Origin: Amaurobius ferox
Taxonomy: Eukaryota; Arthropoda; Arachnida; Araneae; Amaurobiidae
Assembly: GCA_951213105.1 (NCBI GenBank)
Contig: OX578142.1
Span: 117,256,065 to 117,320,064 of the forward strand
Reading direction: 5' to 3'
DNA length: 64,000 bases
Positions 12,177-19,054 of the stretch are shown piece after piece. Numbering within the stretch: the stretch's first letter is position 1; each line of letters begins with the position of its first letter. The translations under genes were made by a program, and so were the position numbers. A model generated the notes under the pieces. That model was not told the DNA's origin and ran no database searches. It saw only the letters and a list, made by a program, of their open reading frames with translations.

Positions 12177-12786
12177 ACCATGCGTTTATGTGTTTAGTGA
12201 TGAGTCCCCGGACTAGTGATGCCACATCGTTCAAAAAGTCTTTGGGAAGCATCAGGTTGTGTTCATATTTTATGTCGTACGTCTTCAAGCGAGATTCAAA
12301 GGCTCTATTAACTTTGTGGAGGGTGTAGAGCCTTCTCTCTCGCGTATCTAAAAACAGGTCTGAATCAAACCCGAAATGACGGTTGAACAATACGCTTTCT
12401 ATGTATGCTATGATGTCTGCCTTCCTACGAAATTTAGAATAGCCTGTAATGCCGCGCGTTCGGCAAAATTCGCGTAGTTGATTGATGGTCATATGGTGCA
12501 ACCTCTGCATATTGTCAAAATCATCTCTGTGATCCTCCTGGCTGGTGGTCGCCTTCTTAGGCTTATAGTTTTGATGAGCTTTAGTTTGTAGGTGCTTATT
12601 TATGCTAGATTCCTTAATTAACTTACCGCAACATCTGATTTTAAGCTCCCTCTTCTTCTTTTGCTTGATAAACAAGTCATTGTGGAAACTGGAAAAGCCG
12701 TTATGATATTGAATGAGGTCGACCAGCTCCAACTTTTTAAGTTTCGAGTAACCTCGAATATTATTTTCACGACAGTAGCCTTGCAA
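12166..12786 (-). CDS. SAP/zinc-finger N-terminal section of the polymerase gene
   Basis: This frame of 206 codons lies directly upstream of the polymerase and overlaps it by 11 nt in another frame. It has two SAP-like helix-turn-helix repeats (about residues 3-27 and 104-130; both carry GYSK...L or I), which bind DNA in other proteins, and a C2H2-like finger between them (C52-C53...H64...H70). Its C-terminus runs into the polymerase by a +1 shift at a TTT triplet, so I infer one original gene cut by a one-base indel. The frame opens at TTG because the 5' end is scrambled; the best ancestral ATG is at 12870-12868, 28 nt below the shared early block. From that ATG the present sequence stops after 20 codons. 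Confidence 0.7.
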   Translation of the reverse strand: MQGYCRENNIRGYSKLKKLELVDLIQYHNGFSSFHNDLFIKQKKKRELKIRCCGKLIKESSINKHLQTKAHQNYKPKKATTSQEDHRDDFDNMQRLHHMTINQLREFCRTRGITGYSKFRRKADIIAYIESVLFNRHFGFDSDLFLDTRERRLYTLHKVNRAFESRLKTYDIKYEHNLMLPKDFLNDVASLVRGLITKHINAWFEG

Positions 12787-12787
12787 C

Positions 12788-12870
12788 TGTCTTAGATTGA
12801 AACGGTCTTAGATTGAACTTAGACGTGTCTTAGATTGAAACCTTGCAACGGTTTTAGATTGAAAATCCAT
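12788..12870 (-). repeat. Short tandem duplication at the polymerase 5' end
   Basis: Four copies of a roughly 14-bp word (GTCTTAGATTGAAA on the plus strand, at about 12788, 12804, 12827 and 12851) lie between the candidate ATG (12870) and the open SAP-domain frame. The flanking word TTGCAAC also recurs. The duplication plus one T in a T run puts the ATG out of frame with the SAP domain. Confidence 0.65.
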
Positions 12871-12940
12871 TTTGTCTTTCTTTAGAACTACAAATCGTTT
12901 CTTTAAGTGCTTAAAATATTGTTGGGGTAAACTTTTAACG
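12871..12940 (-). promoter_or_regulatory. Putative early promoter of the polymerase gene
   Basis: Reading on the minus strand, the block ACCCCAACAA, ATTTTAAGCACTTAAAGAAA and then a TTCTAAAGAAAGA stretch leads to the ATG at 12870. Nearly the same block, with nearly the same spacing, precedes the 103-aa gene at 23368-23443. Conservation between two unlinked genes in an A+T-rich element points to function. It lacks the TATAAATAAA-ATG arrangement of the virion genes. Confidence 0.65.
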
Positions 12941-13005
12941 ATTCAATTTTTAATGAGTATTTCAATCATTAAAAATATAGTCATATTTACATCTATTAAA
13001 TGAAC

Positions 13006-13043
13006 GGAAAAGGTGGGCCCAGCCACCTTTTTCCTCGGAAAAA
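13006..13043. terminator. Hairpin 3' of the 125-aa gene
   Basis: GGAAAAGGTGG (13006-13016) pairs with CCACCTTTTTCC (13023-13034) with one bulged T. An overlapping TTTTTCC/GGAAAAA pair continues to 13043. It lies 12-50 nt beyond the stop of the leftward 125-aa gene. Confidence 0.55.
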
Positions 13044-13054
13044 GAATTGAAAAT

Positions 13055-13432
13055 CTAAGTTACAATGATGGAAGGGCATGTCATCGATGTCGGTCGATCG
13101 CTATCACTATCACTATCACTGTCAGCCTGATATATTGAAAAGGTTTCGTAGAGGTTTCGAAAAGGTGGTTTTTTTACCACGAAACCCTCTAATGGTGTAC
13201 AATAATATAAAACCTTGAAGCCAACATATAATCTTAATAATCTTATTTCATCCCTGGACAAAATCATACCAACCCTGGATATATCATTTTTTAAAAATAT
13301 AATTGAGTTATTCAACAAACGTATTAGGATAGATTTCCCGTGCTCAGTAATGTCAGAAACCAAATATAAGCCATCCACTGACTCAAAGTTATCAGTACTC
13401 AAATCGTTTAATTTTTTTACAATACGATCCAT
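13055..13432 (-). CDS. Unknown 125-aa protein with acidic tail
   Basis: I do not recognise this gene with confidence. Residues 20-75 alternate strand-like and helix-like segments (DGLYLVSDI, IRLLNNSIIFLKN, GMILSRDEIRLLRL); this faintly recalls PC4-type single-strand DNA-binding coactivators, but I would not assign that. The C-terminus holds a DSDSDSDSD run encoded by a 6-bp microsatellite (13096-13116), so its length is probably variable. A TTTAAATAAAGA box sits just before the ATG at 13432, like the other virion-side genes, and a hairpin follows the stop. It is a single-gene unit between polymerase and fibre. Confidence 0.65.
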   Translation of the reverse strand: MDRIVKKLNDLSTDNFESVDGLYLVSDITEHGKSILIRLLNNSIIFLKNDISRVGMILSRDEIRLLRLYVGFKVLYYCTPLEGFVVKKPPFRNLYETFSIYQADSDSDSDSDRPTSMTCPSIIVT

Positions 13433-13450
13433 ATTCTTTATTTAAAGGAT
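13433..13450 (-). promoter_or_regulatory. Late-type box before the 125-aa gene
   Basis: On the minus strand CCTTTAAATAAAGAAT runs straight into ATG. It belongs to the TATAAATAAA family seen before most virion genes of this element. Confidence 0.5.
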
Positions 13451-13493
13451 AAATATATTCAAACTTGAGGAAGGTAACAAAGGGTATCTAAAC

Positions 13494-13519
13494 ATTTAAT
13501 GGTTGATCAACCATTAAAT
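13494..13519. terminator. 26-bp perfect palindrome 3' of the fibre gene
   Basis: ATTTAATGGTTGA followed by its exact complement, centred on GATC. It starts 20 nt past the stop of the leftward fibre-like gene (13539). I infer a transcript 3'-end hairpin. Confidence 0.65.
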
Positions 13520-13538
13520 ATTATTATGAATACAAATT

Positions 13539-14303
13539 TTACGGCAGTTGGAGTGTCCACTTGATTTCTTCAATTTTTAGAAATGGTTGAACTGTGAACT
13601 CAGCATCACATCGTAAGAAAATTTTTAATTGGTCATCTTTTTTAACCTCTCCGAGAATTAACACGAATTCAGTGGCTACTTTTATCTTGTGAACGTACTG
13701 CTTGCTATTAATGTATAACTTAACAACGATTAATTCATCGATTATCTTTTGAGGATCAAGGTACAATCCCAGTCTAAAAAAACCGTCCCGAGAGAATTTA
13801 CATTCTGAGTTCAAAGCATCACCGGAAAACTTCGTAAAAATAACAGCATTCGCATTGGTACTAGGTCTAATAGTAATGTATCCTGATGTGGTGGTTGCAT
13901 AACATACTTTATTGTCAACATAGTTTTCCAAGTACTTTTTATTAACCGCATTCATGTCTTCAGTAGGGTCAGCGACATTGCCTATCCTTTTACCTTTAGC
14001 GTCAATGGGTCTTCTGTCACCTAAACTCAGGTACTTCTGATCTAAACCTTCCATAATTTTTGCTATCTCTTCTCGTAGTTCAACCTTCACCGTGTGAGTG
14101 ACGGTAGTAGAGTTACGAATTAACTCAGCTTCCAGATAACTTTTAGTAGTTACATCCCGACTCTCAATCGGCGTCTGACAGTTTTTCAAGATCTTATTTT
14201 CCATATCGTAGTTACCGTCGTGTGTGAGTTTAAACCCTATGCCTGGAATACCAGGAGGTCCTTGTTCTAATTCTTCATCGAAAAGCGGGTAGTAGGCAGC
14301 CAT
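13539..14303 (-). CDS. Collagen/tail-fibre-like virion protein
   Basis: A 254-aa protein that is probably a virion surface or fibre-type component. Near the N-terminus is a short Gly-Pro-Pro collagen-like stretch (GPPGIPGIG, about residues 15-23). Two phage tail-fibre-like repeats follow, each with N.I.N...P...D..TK/NK-x-YLE (about 34-57 and 108-131), and then a beta-rich C-terminal half that could be a receptor-binding or trimerising head. The ATG at 14303 directly follows a TTCAAATAA box and a palindrome follows the stop. It lies directly downstream of the major capsid gene. The family is not certain; the fibre role rests on the repeats and the context. Confidence 0.7.
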   Translation of the reverse strand: MAAYYPLFDEELEQGPPGIPGIGFKLTHDGNYDMENKILKNCQTPIESRDVTTKSYLEAELIRNSTTVTHTVKVELREEIAKIMEGLDQKYLSLGDRRPIDAKGKRIGNVADPTEDMNAVNKKYLENYVDNKVCYATTTSGYITIRPSTNANAVIFTKFSGDALNSECKFSRDGFFRLGLYLDPQKIIDELIVVKLYINSKQYVHKIKVATEFVLILGEVKKDDQLKIFLRCDAEFTVQPFLKIEEIKWTLQLP

Positions 14304-14320
14304 TTATTTGAATATAAAAT

Positions 14321-14370
14321 AATTTTTTATAGTCATGGACTATAAAAATTAAAAATGGACTATAAAAATG
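14321..14370. terminator. Hairpin 3' of the major capsid gene
   Basis: TTTTTATAGTC (14324-14334) pairs with GACTATAAAAA (14338-14348) across a 3-nt loop. The word ATGGACTATAAAAAT is then repeated at 14354-14369. It lies 3-50 nt past the capsid stop and before the next gene's start box. Confidence 0.6.
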
Positions 14371-14372
14371 GC

Positions 14373-15722
14373 TTATAATTTCAAAGTCTTGATCATGGTA
14401 ATATTTTGATTGTTAATATTTAAGAAGCATTTCTTGTGCTCTTTTAAGATGAAGTAAAAAACATAATCTTTGGGGGCATTGTTCCTTAACCTCCAGTTAA
14501 ACTCAATCATTAAGTTATTCGTATCGGTATAGTTTTGATGATGAGAGAGATTAAAGCAGATGATTGGATACAACTTACCAAAATTCGAATAATTGACCAT
14601 ACAACCTGTTTCAGACGTGATGGTGTTGAGTCCAGATTCCAAAAAGGCTGTGTATAATCGATTATAATCACTTTTCTCAAAATCCATCATGTAACTGACA
14701 GTTGGCACTTTTACATTGTTGATCATTAACCAACATTCCGTCATATCTAAGTTATCAAACAGCATGTTATTGCGCTTCGAATTTTCGTATCGTTCAGTGT
14801 ACTGAGGAATTACGTACAAAGATAAGACTTCATCAGAAGTAGCTTTTATGGTATAAGAGCCGCTAGCGTTTTTATAGAAAATATTAGACTTTACAATACT
14901 GTGTTGGTTCCAGTTTATTTCTACATCCTTATTCGATAACTTTAATTCGTTAAATATTGAAGCCGCCGCATTTTTAAATCGTACGTAAGGTAGCCAGAGT
15001 GATAAATCTTCTACAACGACTTTATAGATCTTATTTTGCTCGTTGGTGTACAGCATATTTAGACTGTGATTTCTCTGGAACTCAAATTTGACTTGGAACC
15101 CCGTGATTACTTTTTTATATTCACGGAAGAAATCAAACACGTACTTTAGTGGGATCCATATAGTTACAACCTTGCTATTTTTAGTAAATTCGCTTCTTTC
15201 TGTAAATCCCTGGTTATGGTTCTCATTAATTCCGAATTTTTCGAAAAACTCAGTAATCTTTGTGGTATCTACTAACGTGCCATCATATTTCAAGCGTTCT
15301 CTATCAGCTGTGTCCGACGTATCAGTGTAGAACAGCATATTTGTAGCTTCGGCAGAAGAATAGTCAGGCGTAAAATGTATTAAGCCCAACACTTGTCGCA
15401 TAAGAGCGGTATAATTAATGTTGGATTCTATTTCAGTGGTTCCTAATGTAAACCTGTTAGCATTGATCAAACCACCTCCATTCACGAGAGCTACATTATC
15501 ATTCACTATGGCAGTACCATCATTGTTAACAATTTTCAATTTTTGCTGTAAATAACCGTTAGAGTATAAAATGTTGGCGTTGGTGTCTTGAATAAAGAAG
15601 TGGTAAGAGGCATTTTCCATAGAATTATCACTATTTTCATGCCTTACCTCTCTATATTCGAAACTTTCGATGTCATCATCGAAATAATAATTGGTGCTGT
15701 TTAATTCAAATATTTTATTCAT
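14373..15722 (-). CDS. MCP: Major capsid protein, double jelly-roll
   Basis: 449 residues, the size and layout expected of Polinton/adintovirus hexon-like proteins that build the icosahedral shell. Recognisable features are the N-terminal YYFDDD...Y.E strand region, a W.PL..VFDFFREYKKVITGF segment (about residues 197-215), the R-N-H-S-L stretch, and S-L-W-L-P-Y (about 245-250), which closes the first jelly roll; a second beta-rich half follows, ending in FNWRLRNNAP...VFYFILKEHK. I see no internal stop. The ATG at 15722 directly follows a TTATAATAA box, and a hairpin follows the stop. It is next to the fibre, the 56-aa protein and the minor capsid genes. The family call is mine from pattern recognition. 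Confidence 0.85.
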   Translation of the reverse strand: MNKIFELNSTNYYFDDDIESFEYREVRHENSDNSMENASYHFFIQDTNANILYSNGYLQQKLKIVNNDGTAIVNDNVALVNGGGLINANRFTLGTTEIESNINYTALMRQVLGLIHFTPDYSSAEATNMLFYTDTSDTADRERLKYDGTLVDTTKITEFFEKFGINENHNQGFTERSEFTKNSKVVTIWIPLKYVFDFFREYKKVITGFQVKFEFQRNHSLNMLYTNEQNKIYKVVVEDLSLWLPYVRFKNAAASIFNELKLSNKDVEINWNQHSIVKSNIFYKNASGSYTIKATSDEVLSLYVIPQYTERYENSKRNNMLFDNLDMTECWLMINNVKVPTVSYMMDFEKSDYNRLYTAFLESGLNTITSETGCMVNYSNFGKLYPIICFNLSHHQNYTDTNNLMIEFNWRLRNNAPKDYVFYFILKEHKKCFLNINNQNITMIKTLKL

Positions 15723-15755
15723 TTATTATAAAATAATTTTTTTTTCTTCTCCTCA

Positions 15756-15781
15756 ATTTAATAGCTATATGGCTATTAAAT
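15756..15781. terminator. Hairpin 3' of the 56-aa gene / penton unit
   Basis: ATTTAATAGC (15756-15765), loop TATATG, GCTATTAAAT (15772-15781): a perfect 10-bp stem, 6 nt beyond the stop of the 56-aa gene. Its stem core matches that of the hairpin after the integrase (TTAATAGC...GCTATTAA). Confidence 0.65.
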
Positions 15782-15786
15782 CGAAT

Positions 15787-15957
15787 TTAGAAAAACTTTA
15801 GTCCAGCTCCATATTTTTTCTTCTTTGATAATATCTCCTTTATTTTATCCTGCACATACTTACCTTCTAATTCGGCCTCCTGCAGGACTGGTACGTCGGA
15901 AAAGAACCCTCTTCCTTGTATCTTCTTATTCTTTCTTTGAAGTCTGTGTTTATTCAT
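15787..15957 (-). CDS. Small basic virion protein, 56 aa
   Basis: A short frame fills the gap between penton and major capsid genes. The ATG at 15957 follows a TATAATAAAGAA box and the TAA is at 15787-15789. The product is Lys/Arg-rich at the N-terminus (first 13 residues), has an acidic middle and ends in a basic YGAGLKFF tail. Residues 13-17 (IQGRG) fit the adenain-type cleavage rule (Ile/Leu/Met-X-Gly-X, then Gly), so the protease encoded nearby may remove the basic leader. A core or cement role is plausible but unproven. Support: tight packing, start box, hairpin after the stop. Confidence 0.6.
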   Translation of the reverse strand: MNKHRLQRKNKKIQGRGFFSDVPVLQEAELEGKYVQDKIKEILSKKKKYGAGLKFF

Positions 15958-15964
15958 TTCTTTA

Positions 15965-16645
15965 TTATAGGGCGATAAAATTGTATTGTACTTCTTGCTT
16001 ATTGAGCGGAATTAAATCACCTCTATGATTGGTTACTTGCATTCTGATTCGGTAAACACTATCCATTCGAACAGGGTAAAACAGAGGTTTGTCAAATGAT
16101 TTTATAATCTGACTACCTGGACGATTACTGTTTGTAAATGAATAGATGACGTTTGTAGAGTTGAAACCGTTGATATACGCCCCCTCTGCGACATCGCAAA
16201 GTATATAAATGTTATCGTTTCCCCCAGATAAGTCAGCAATGTACTTTCCTACTTGTTCAAGCTCTTCGTGGATTTTAGGCTCGAAACCTAAAAGTTTATG
16301 CAGGTTTTTGGTTTTCGTTAAATCGATCTTATACCCGTCTATTAACTTAATGGCTATTCGTTGTCGTTCCTCCACTATTCCGAATTGTATCGGCGGATCG
16401 CTTCCAAAAAAATTAATCATGTAACGATTCAGCCCCTTGATAGTGTAATTTCCATCTGGTATCGTCAAATTTAACCACTGCTGACCATCAAAGTATGATA
16501 ATTCCTCATCTTTGATATTGTCCCATGAAACGTACATCGAAAAGGACTGAAGGGCAATCTGTTTAAAGGTGAAAGGTCTAGTGTATTCAATCGTAAAATC
16601 TTCTGATTTTTCCGCGTTTTTAGAATCTAATATCAATAGAACCAT
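15965..16645 (-). CDS. mCP: Minor capsid (penton-like) protein, single jelly-roll
   Basis: About 226 residues from the ATG at 16645. I prefer this start to the upstream ATG at 16711 because it is preceded directly by CTATAAATAAA, like other genes here, and because the longer version would overlap the protease. The product resembles Polinton penton-type proteins that sit at capsid vertices: an N-terminal strand plus F-T-F-K-Q-I-A-L, DGNYTI..LN.YM (about residues 62-74), a K-L-L-G-F motif (about 117-121), and a C-terminal PVRMDSVYRIRMQVTNHRGD stretch. It lies between protease and major capsid genes, as virion modules often do. Confidence 0.8.
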   Translation of the reverse strand: MVLLILDSKNAEKSEDFTIEYTRPFTFKQIALQSFSMYVSWDNIKDEELSYFDGQQWLNLTIPDGNYTIKGLNRYMINFFGSDPPIQFGIVEERQRIAIKLIDGYKIDLTKTKNLHKLLGFEPKIHEELEQVGKYIADLSGGNDNIYILCDVAEGAYINGFNSTNVIYSFTNSNRPGSQIIKSFDKPLFYPVRMDSVYRIRMQVTNHRGDLIPLNKQEVQYNFIAL

Positions 16646-16646
16646 T

Positions 16647-17129
16647 TTATTTATAGAGAACATTTTTTTCATTGAAGTCGCTGGGTTCTTGGGTAAAAGA
16701 ATATAGCACATCTACAACTGACTTACCCTTGTTTCTTTCACGAATGTACTTCATACAAAAGTAGCCGCATTTGACGGAAGCAGGGTGCTGTAGAAAGCTC
16801 GAGTTACACCCGATATTTTTCTTTCCAGAAGTCAGTAGATACTTCTTAATGTTAGGATGAATTTTGTAGACGTGTTCTCCAAAAGGATCAAAATACTCAA
16901 CATAGTTATTTTTAGGATCGTTATAGTAGCAGACCCAGTGCGTACCAGGTCCTGTGACAATGTCCAGATTAATAATACAGTTTTCAAACCGACTCATCTT
17001 TTTAGGCAACAGATCGGAAGTAAAGACGCCCCTAAACCCCTGTTCATGTTTCATATTTTGTTCAATTACTTCGTCTGATATTCCCAGTTTTGATAGACGC
17101 CCTTTCCAGTGGGTCTTTTTTTTACACAT
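16647..17129 (-). CDS. PRO: Adenain-type cysteine maturation protease
   Basis: A 160-aa protease of the adenovirus endopeptidase (C5) type, expected to process capsid and core proteins during maturation. The catalytic set is visible in order: His64 (GTHWV), Asp81 (YFDPFGE), Gln114 and Cys121 (KCGYFC), with the spacing typical of the family; the length is a little short of adenovirus protease. The ATG at 17129 overlaps the end of the pX-like gene by 64 nt in another frame, and no box of the late type precedes it, so it may be translated from a shared transcript. The stop abuts the penton ATG. Confidence 0.9.
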   Translation of the reverse strand: MCKKKTHWKGRLSKLGISDEVIEQNMKHEQGFRGVFTSDLLPKKMSRFENCIINLDIVTGPGTHWVCYYNDPKNNYVEYFDPFGEHVYKIHPNIKKYLLTSGKKNIGCNSSFLQHPASVKCGYFCMKYIRERNKGKSVVDVLYSFTQEPSDFNEKNVLYK

Positions 17130-17461
17130 CCAGATCCTGAAATTTTTTCCAAAGCTTTCTTTGCTCCATATCCAGCCGCCCCACTTGCAGCACCTAGTGC
17201 TAAAGCCTTGGCCCCAGCAATTAACGCAGGTAATAGAAAAGGTAGAAAACCACCCGTTTTCTGGAGCTGCGTCTTACTGATAGTGATACGCTTCCCCTTC
17301 CCAATTTGAGCTATCTGTGTTCGAGTTAAATGTATATCTTTGTTGGGGGCTTTTGTCTTATCTATTTGTAGAGATACTTCTTCTCCTTTCTGGTATGCAG
17401 ATTTTAGCTTAGCAATCTGATGATCGCTTAAATGTATTTTAGTTTTTATGTAATTACTCAT
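17066..17461 (-). CDS. pX/mu-like core protein with membrane-active segment
   Basis: 131 residues resembling the adenovirus pX-like proteins reported in adintoviruses and Polintons. The N-terminal 68 residues contain repeated Leu/Ile-Thr/Ser-...-Gln-Ile motifs with many Lys. Then comes an Ala/Gly/Leu-rich hydrophobic stretch (residues 70-99, GGFLPFLLPALIAG onward) and a basic tail. ISGSG at 107-111 fits the adenain cleavage rule, just after the hydrophobic part. A role in genome condensation or membrane penetration is inferred. The ATG at 17461 directly follows TTAAATAA. The gene end overlaps the protease. Confidence 0.75.
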   Translation of the reverse strand: MSNYIKTKIHLSDHQIAKLKSAYQKGEEVSLQIDKTKAPNKDIHLTRTQIAQIGKGKRITISKTQLQKTGGFLPFLLPALIAGAKALALGAASGAAGYGAKKALEKISGSGCVKKRPTGKGVYQNWEYQTK

Positions 17462-17919
17462 TTATTTAATGAAAAATTTTTGTAGTATTGTTTTACTTGC
17501 TCGTTGGTCATAGTTCCTTCTCTCAACAATGCATCCAATAAATCAACGACTTGATTATGTAACTTTTTACTTTTGGACCCTTTACATATCTTATCAGTAA
17601 ATCGGGCTAAAATTTCCATTTTGTCTTCTACTCCTTTACCGATATAAATTTCTTTTCTTTGCAAGTCTCTGAGTCGATCCCGATAATATCCTAACGTAGT
17701 CATATGATCTCTCAAATAATCAGCCTTAGCTAATAAGCGATCTTCTCTTTCTTCATCCTTTTTAGTCATTCGAGACATCTGACTCATAATGTTTCCTTTT
17801 TGATGAGACATTTTTAGGTAAGTATCATTTACTTTACTCATAATTTCTTGCAAAGTTTCCTTGGTCTCATGGTACAATTTTGAGGGTCTTGGAAAGTTAT
17901 TTTTCTCTAAAAACTCCAA
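17458..17919 (-). CDS. Coiled-coil protein, C-terminal section
   Basis: 153 codons of charged, helix-rich sequence (KETLQEIMSKVNDTYLKM, DEEREDRLLAKADYLRDHM and similar). The frame opens at a TTG; the first ATG is at residue 27. It overlaps the end of the 101-aa frame by 13 nt, in the -1 frame, at a T5 run (17910-17914). One more T there would join the two into one protein of about 254 residues, and no start box or ATG serves this part alone. I therefore read both frames as one gene with a one-base indel; -1 slippage is possible, but the heptamer is not canonical. The end overlaps the pX start by 4 nt. Confidence 0.55.
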   Translation of the reverse strand: MEFLEKNNFPRPSKLYHETKETLQEIMSKVNDTYLKMSHQKGNIMSQMSRMTKKDEEREDRLLAKADYLRDHMTTLGYYRDRLRDLQRKEIYIGKGVEDKMEILARFTDKICKGSKSKKLHNQVVDLLDALLREGTMTNEQVKQYYKNFSLNK

Positions 17920-18212
17920 ACATCCAATTTTTTATCAAAATCATAGACTTCTAAAGGCGATTCAATAGCTAGAGGAATGTGATCAACAGCATCTTTTATA
18001 GCCTGAATATTCTCCTTTCGATTAATTTCTTGTTCTTGTAGCTTTTCAGTTACAGGCTTGTGAAAGTCCGATAGTGCTTTCTGGATACCTAATTTTTGCT
18101 CTAGTTGTTGTTCCTTGTTTTTTCTAATTTCAGCCTGAAGCTTATAAACTTTAAGTTCATATTCAACTTCCTTTCTTAATTTCTTATTTCGTTCTTTTTG
18201 TATAGCATTCAT
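17907..18212 (-). CDS. Coiled-coil protein, N-terminal section
   Basis: 101 residues, strongly helical and charged (about 60 residues of Lys/Glu/Gln-rich heptad-like sequence, then IPLAIESPLEVYDFDKK). The function is unknown; abundant coiled coil next to core and packaging genes suggests a structural or scaffold role. The ATG at 18212 follows ATAATAATAAAG. It probably continued into the 17458-17919 frame before a one-base change. It is divergent from the ATPase across a 77-bp gap. Confidence 0.6.
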   Translation of the reverse strand: MNAIQKERNKKLRKEVEYELKVYKLQAEIRKNKEQQLEQKLGIQKALSDFHKPVTEKLQEQEINRKENIQAIKDAVDHIPLAIESPLEVYDFDKKLDVWSF

Positions 18213-18289
18213 CTTTATTATTATGCAAAAAAATTTTTACTTAAGCAAATTATATTTTTACTGAAGCAAATTTTTAACATTAAATAAAG
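18213..18289. promoter_or_regulatory. Divergent promoter, coiled-coil gene / ATPase
   Basis: A 77-bp A+T-rich gap between oppositely transcribed genes. Each ATG has its own box: ATAATAATAAAG (minus) and TTAAATAAAG (plus). Two near-copies of TTTTTACT.AAGCAAATT lie between them; the 16-mer TTTTACTGAAGCAAAT recurs at 22950-22965, upstream of nothing obvious. Confidence 0.5.
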
Positions 18290-19054
18290 ATGATTCAAAT
18301 TAAAAATTATACAGAAGCAGAAGAACTTGTCGATGCAAATCAACATTATTTATTACCTAAACACCCTTTCAGACTTCTAATCGCTGGAGCTTCAGGTACT
18401 GGTAAAACGAACTTATTGCTGAATTTTATATACGACTATCTCGAATTTGATAATTTGTTCGTTTGTGCAAAAGACATGTACGAACCCAAGTATGGCAAAC
18501 TGAAAGAAAAGTACACAATGTTTGAGGGTGTGGATATAGACTCGATAAAGTACCCCAAAAAGAAGAAGAAAATTATCCTAGAGTTATATGAAAGATTCGG
18601 CAAGAAAGGAACTTTATTCTCCTCTGATACAAAAGAATTTATAAAAGTGGATGACCTGGACCCATCTTGTAAAAATGTTGTTGTCTTTGATGACTGCATG
18701 ACTGACAAGGACCAGAGGAGCATAGAAGATTTGTTCATCAGAGGTCGGAAGAAAAGCGCCTCAATCATTTATCTTTCTCAATCTTATTATAGAACACCCA
18801 TTGTTATCAGAAGAAACTGTAATTACTTGATATTTTTTAATATTCAACCGAGGGAGATTCAACAGATCATAAGAGAGATAGATGGTAGTTTGACAAAAGA
18901 AGAATTCAGTAGATTATATAAAAAGTGCATGCAACAGCCGTATGATTTCTTTATGCTTGATTTAGTTAATCCGGCTCTGAGATATCGGAAGAAATATTTC
19001 ACCCCTATAAATAAAGATGGAAGAATACTTGCAAAAGAAAATTTACGTATATAG
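18290..19054 (+). CDS. ATP: FtsK/HerA-type genome packaging ATPase
   Basis: A 254-aa A32-like ATPase that drives DNA into capsids in related viruses. Walker A is at residues 33-40 (GASGTGKT) and Walker B at 130-135 (VVVFDD), followed by the YLSQSYY sensor region and an Arg-rich RRNCNY segment that may supply an arginine finger. The length is normal for Polinton ATPases. The ATG at 18290 directly follows TTAAATAAAG. The 3' end overlaps the next gene by 38 nt, and the box for that gene is embedded in ATPase codons. Confidence 0.92.
   Translation: MIQIKNYTEAEELVDANQHYLLPKHPFRLLIAGASGTGKTNLLLNFIYDYLEFDNLFVCAKDMYEPKYGKLKEKYTMFEGVDIDSIKYPKKKKKIILELYERFGKKGTLFSSDTKEFIKVDDLDPSCKNVVVFDDCMTDKDQRSIEDLFIRGRKKSASIIYLSQSYYRTPIVIRRNCNYLIFFNIQPREIQQIIREIDGSLTKEEFSRLYKKCMQQPYDFFMLDLVNPALRYRKKYFTPINKDGRILAKENLRI
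19006..19016 (+). promoter_or_regulatory. Late-type box inside the ATPase coding end
   Basis: CTATAAATAAAG directly precedes the ATG at 19017 although it encodes ATPase residues (Pro-Ile-Asn-Lys). The fit to the consensus is as good as in non-coding gaps. Confidence 0.5.

Noticed and set aside
13055..13432. PC4-like coactivator call for the 125-aa gene
   Set aside because: Only a faint strand/helix resemblance, without the family's basic signature.
16646..16711. Upstream ATG for the penton protein
   Set aside because: The extension overlaps the protease gene; the ATG at 16645 has the element's start box and gives the usual protein length.
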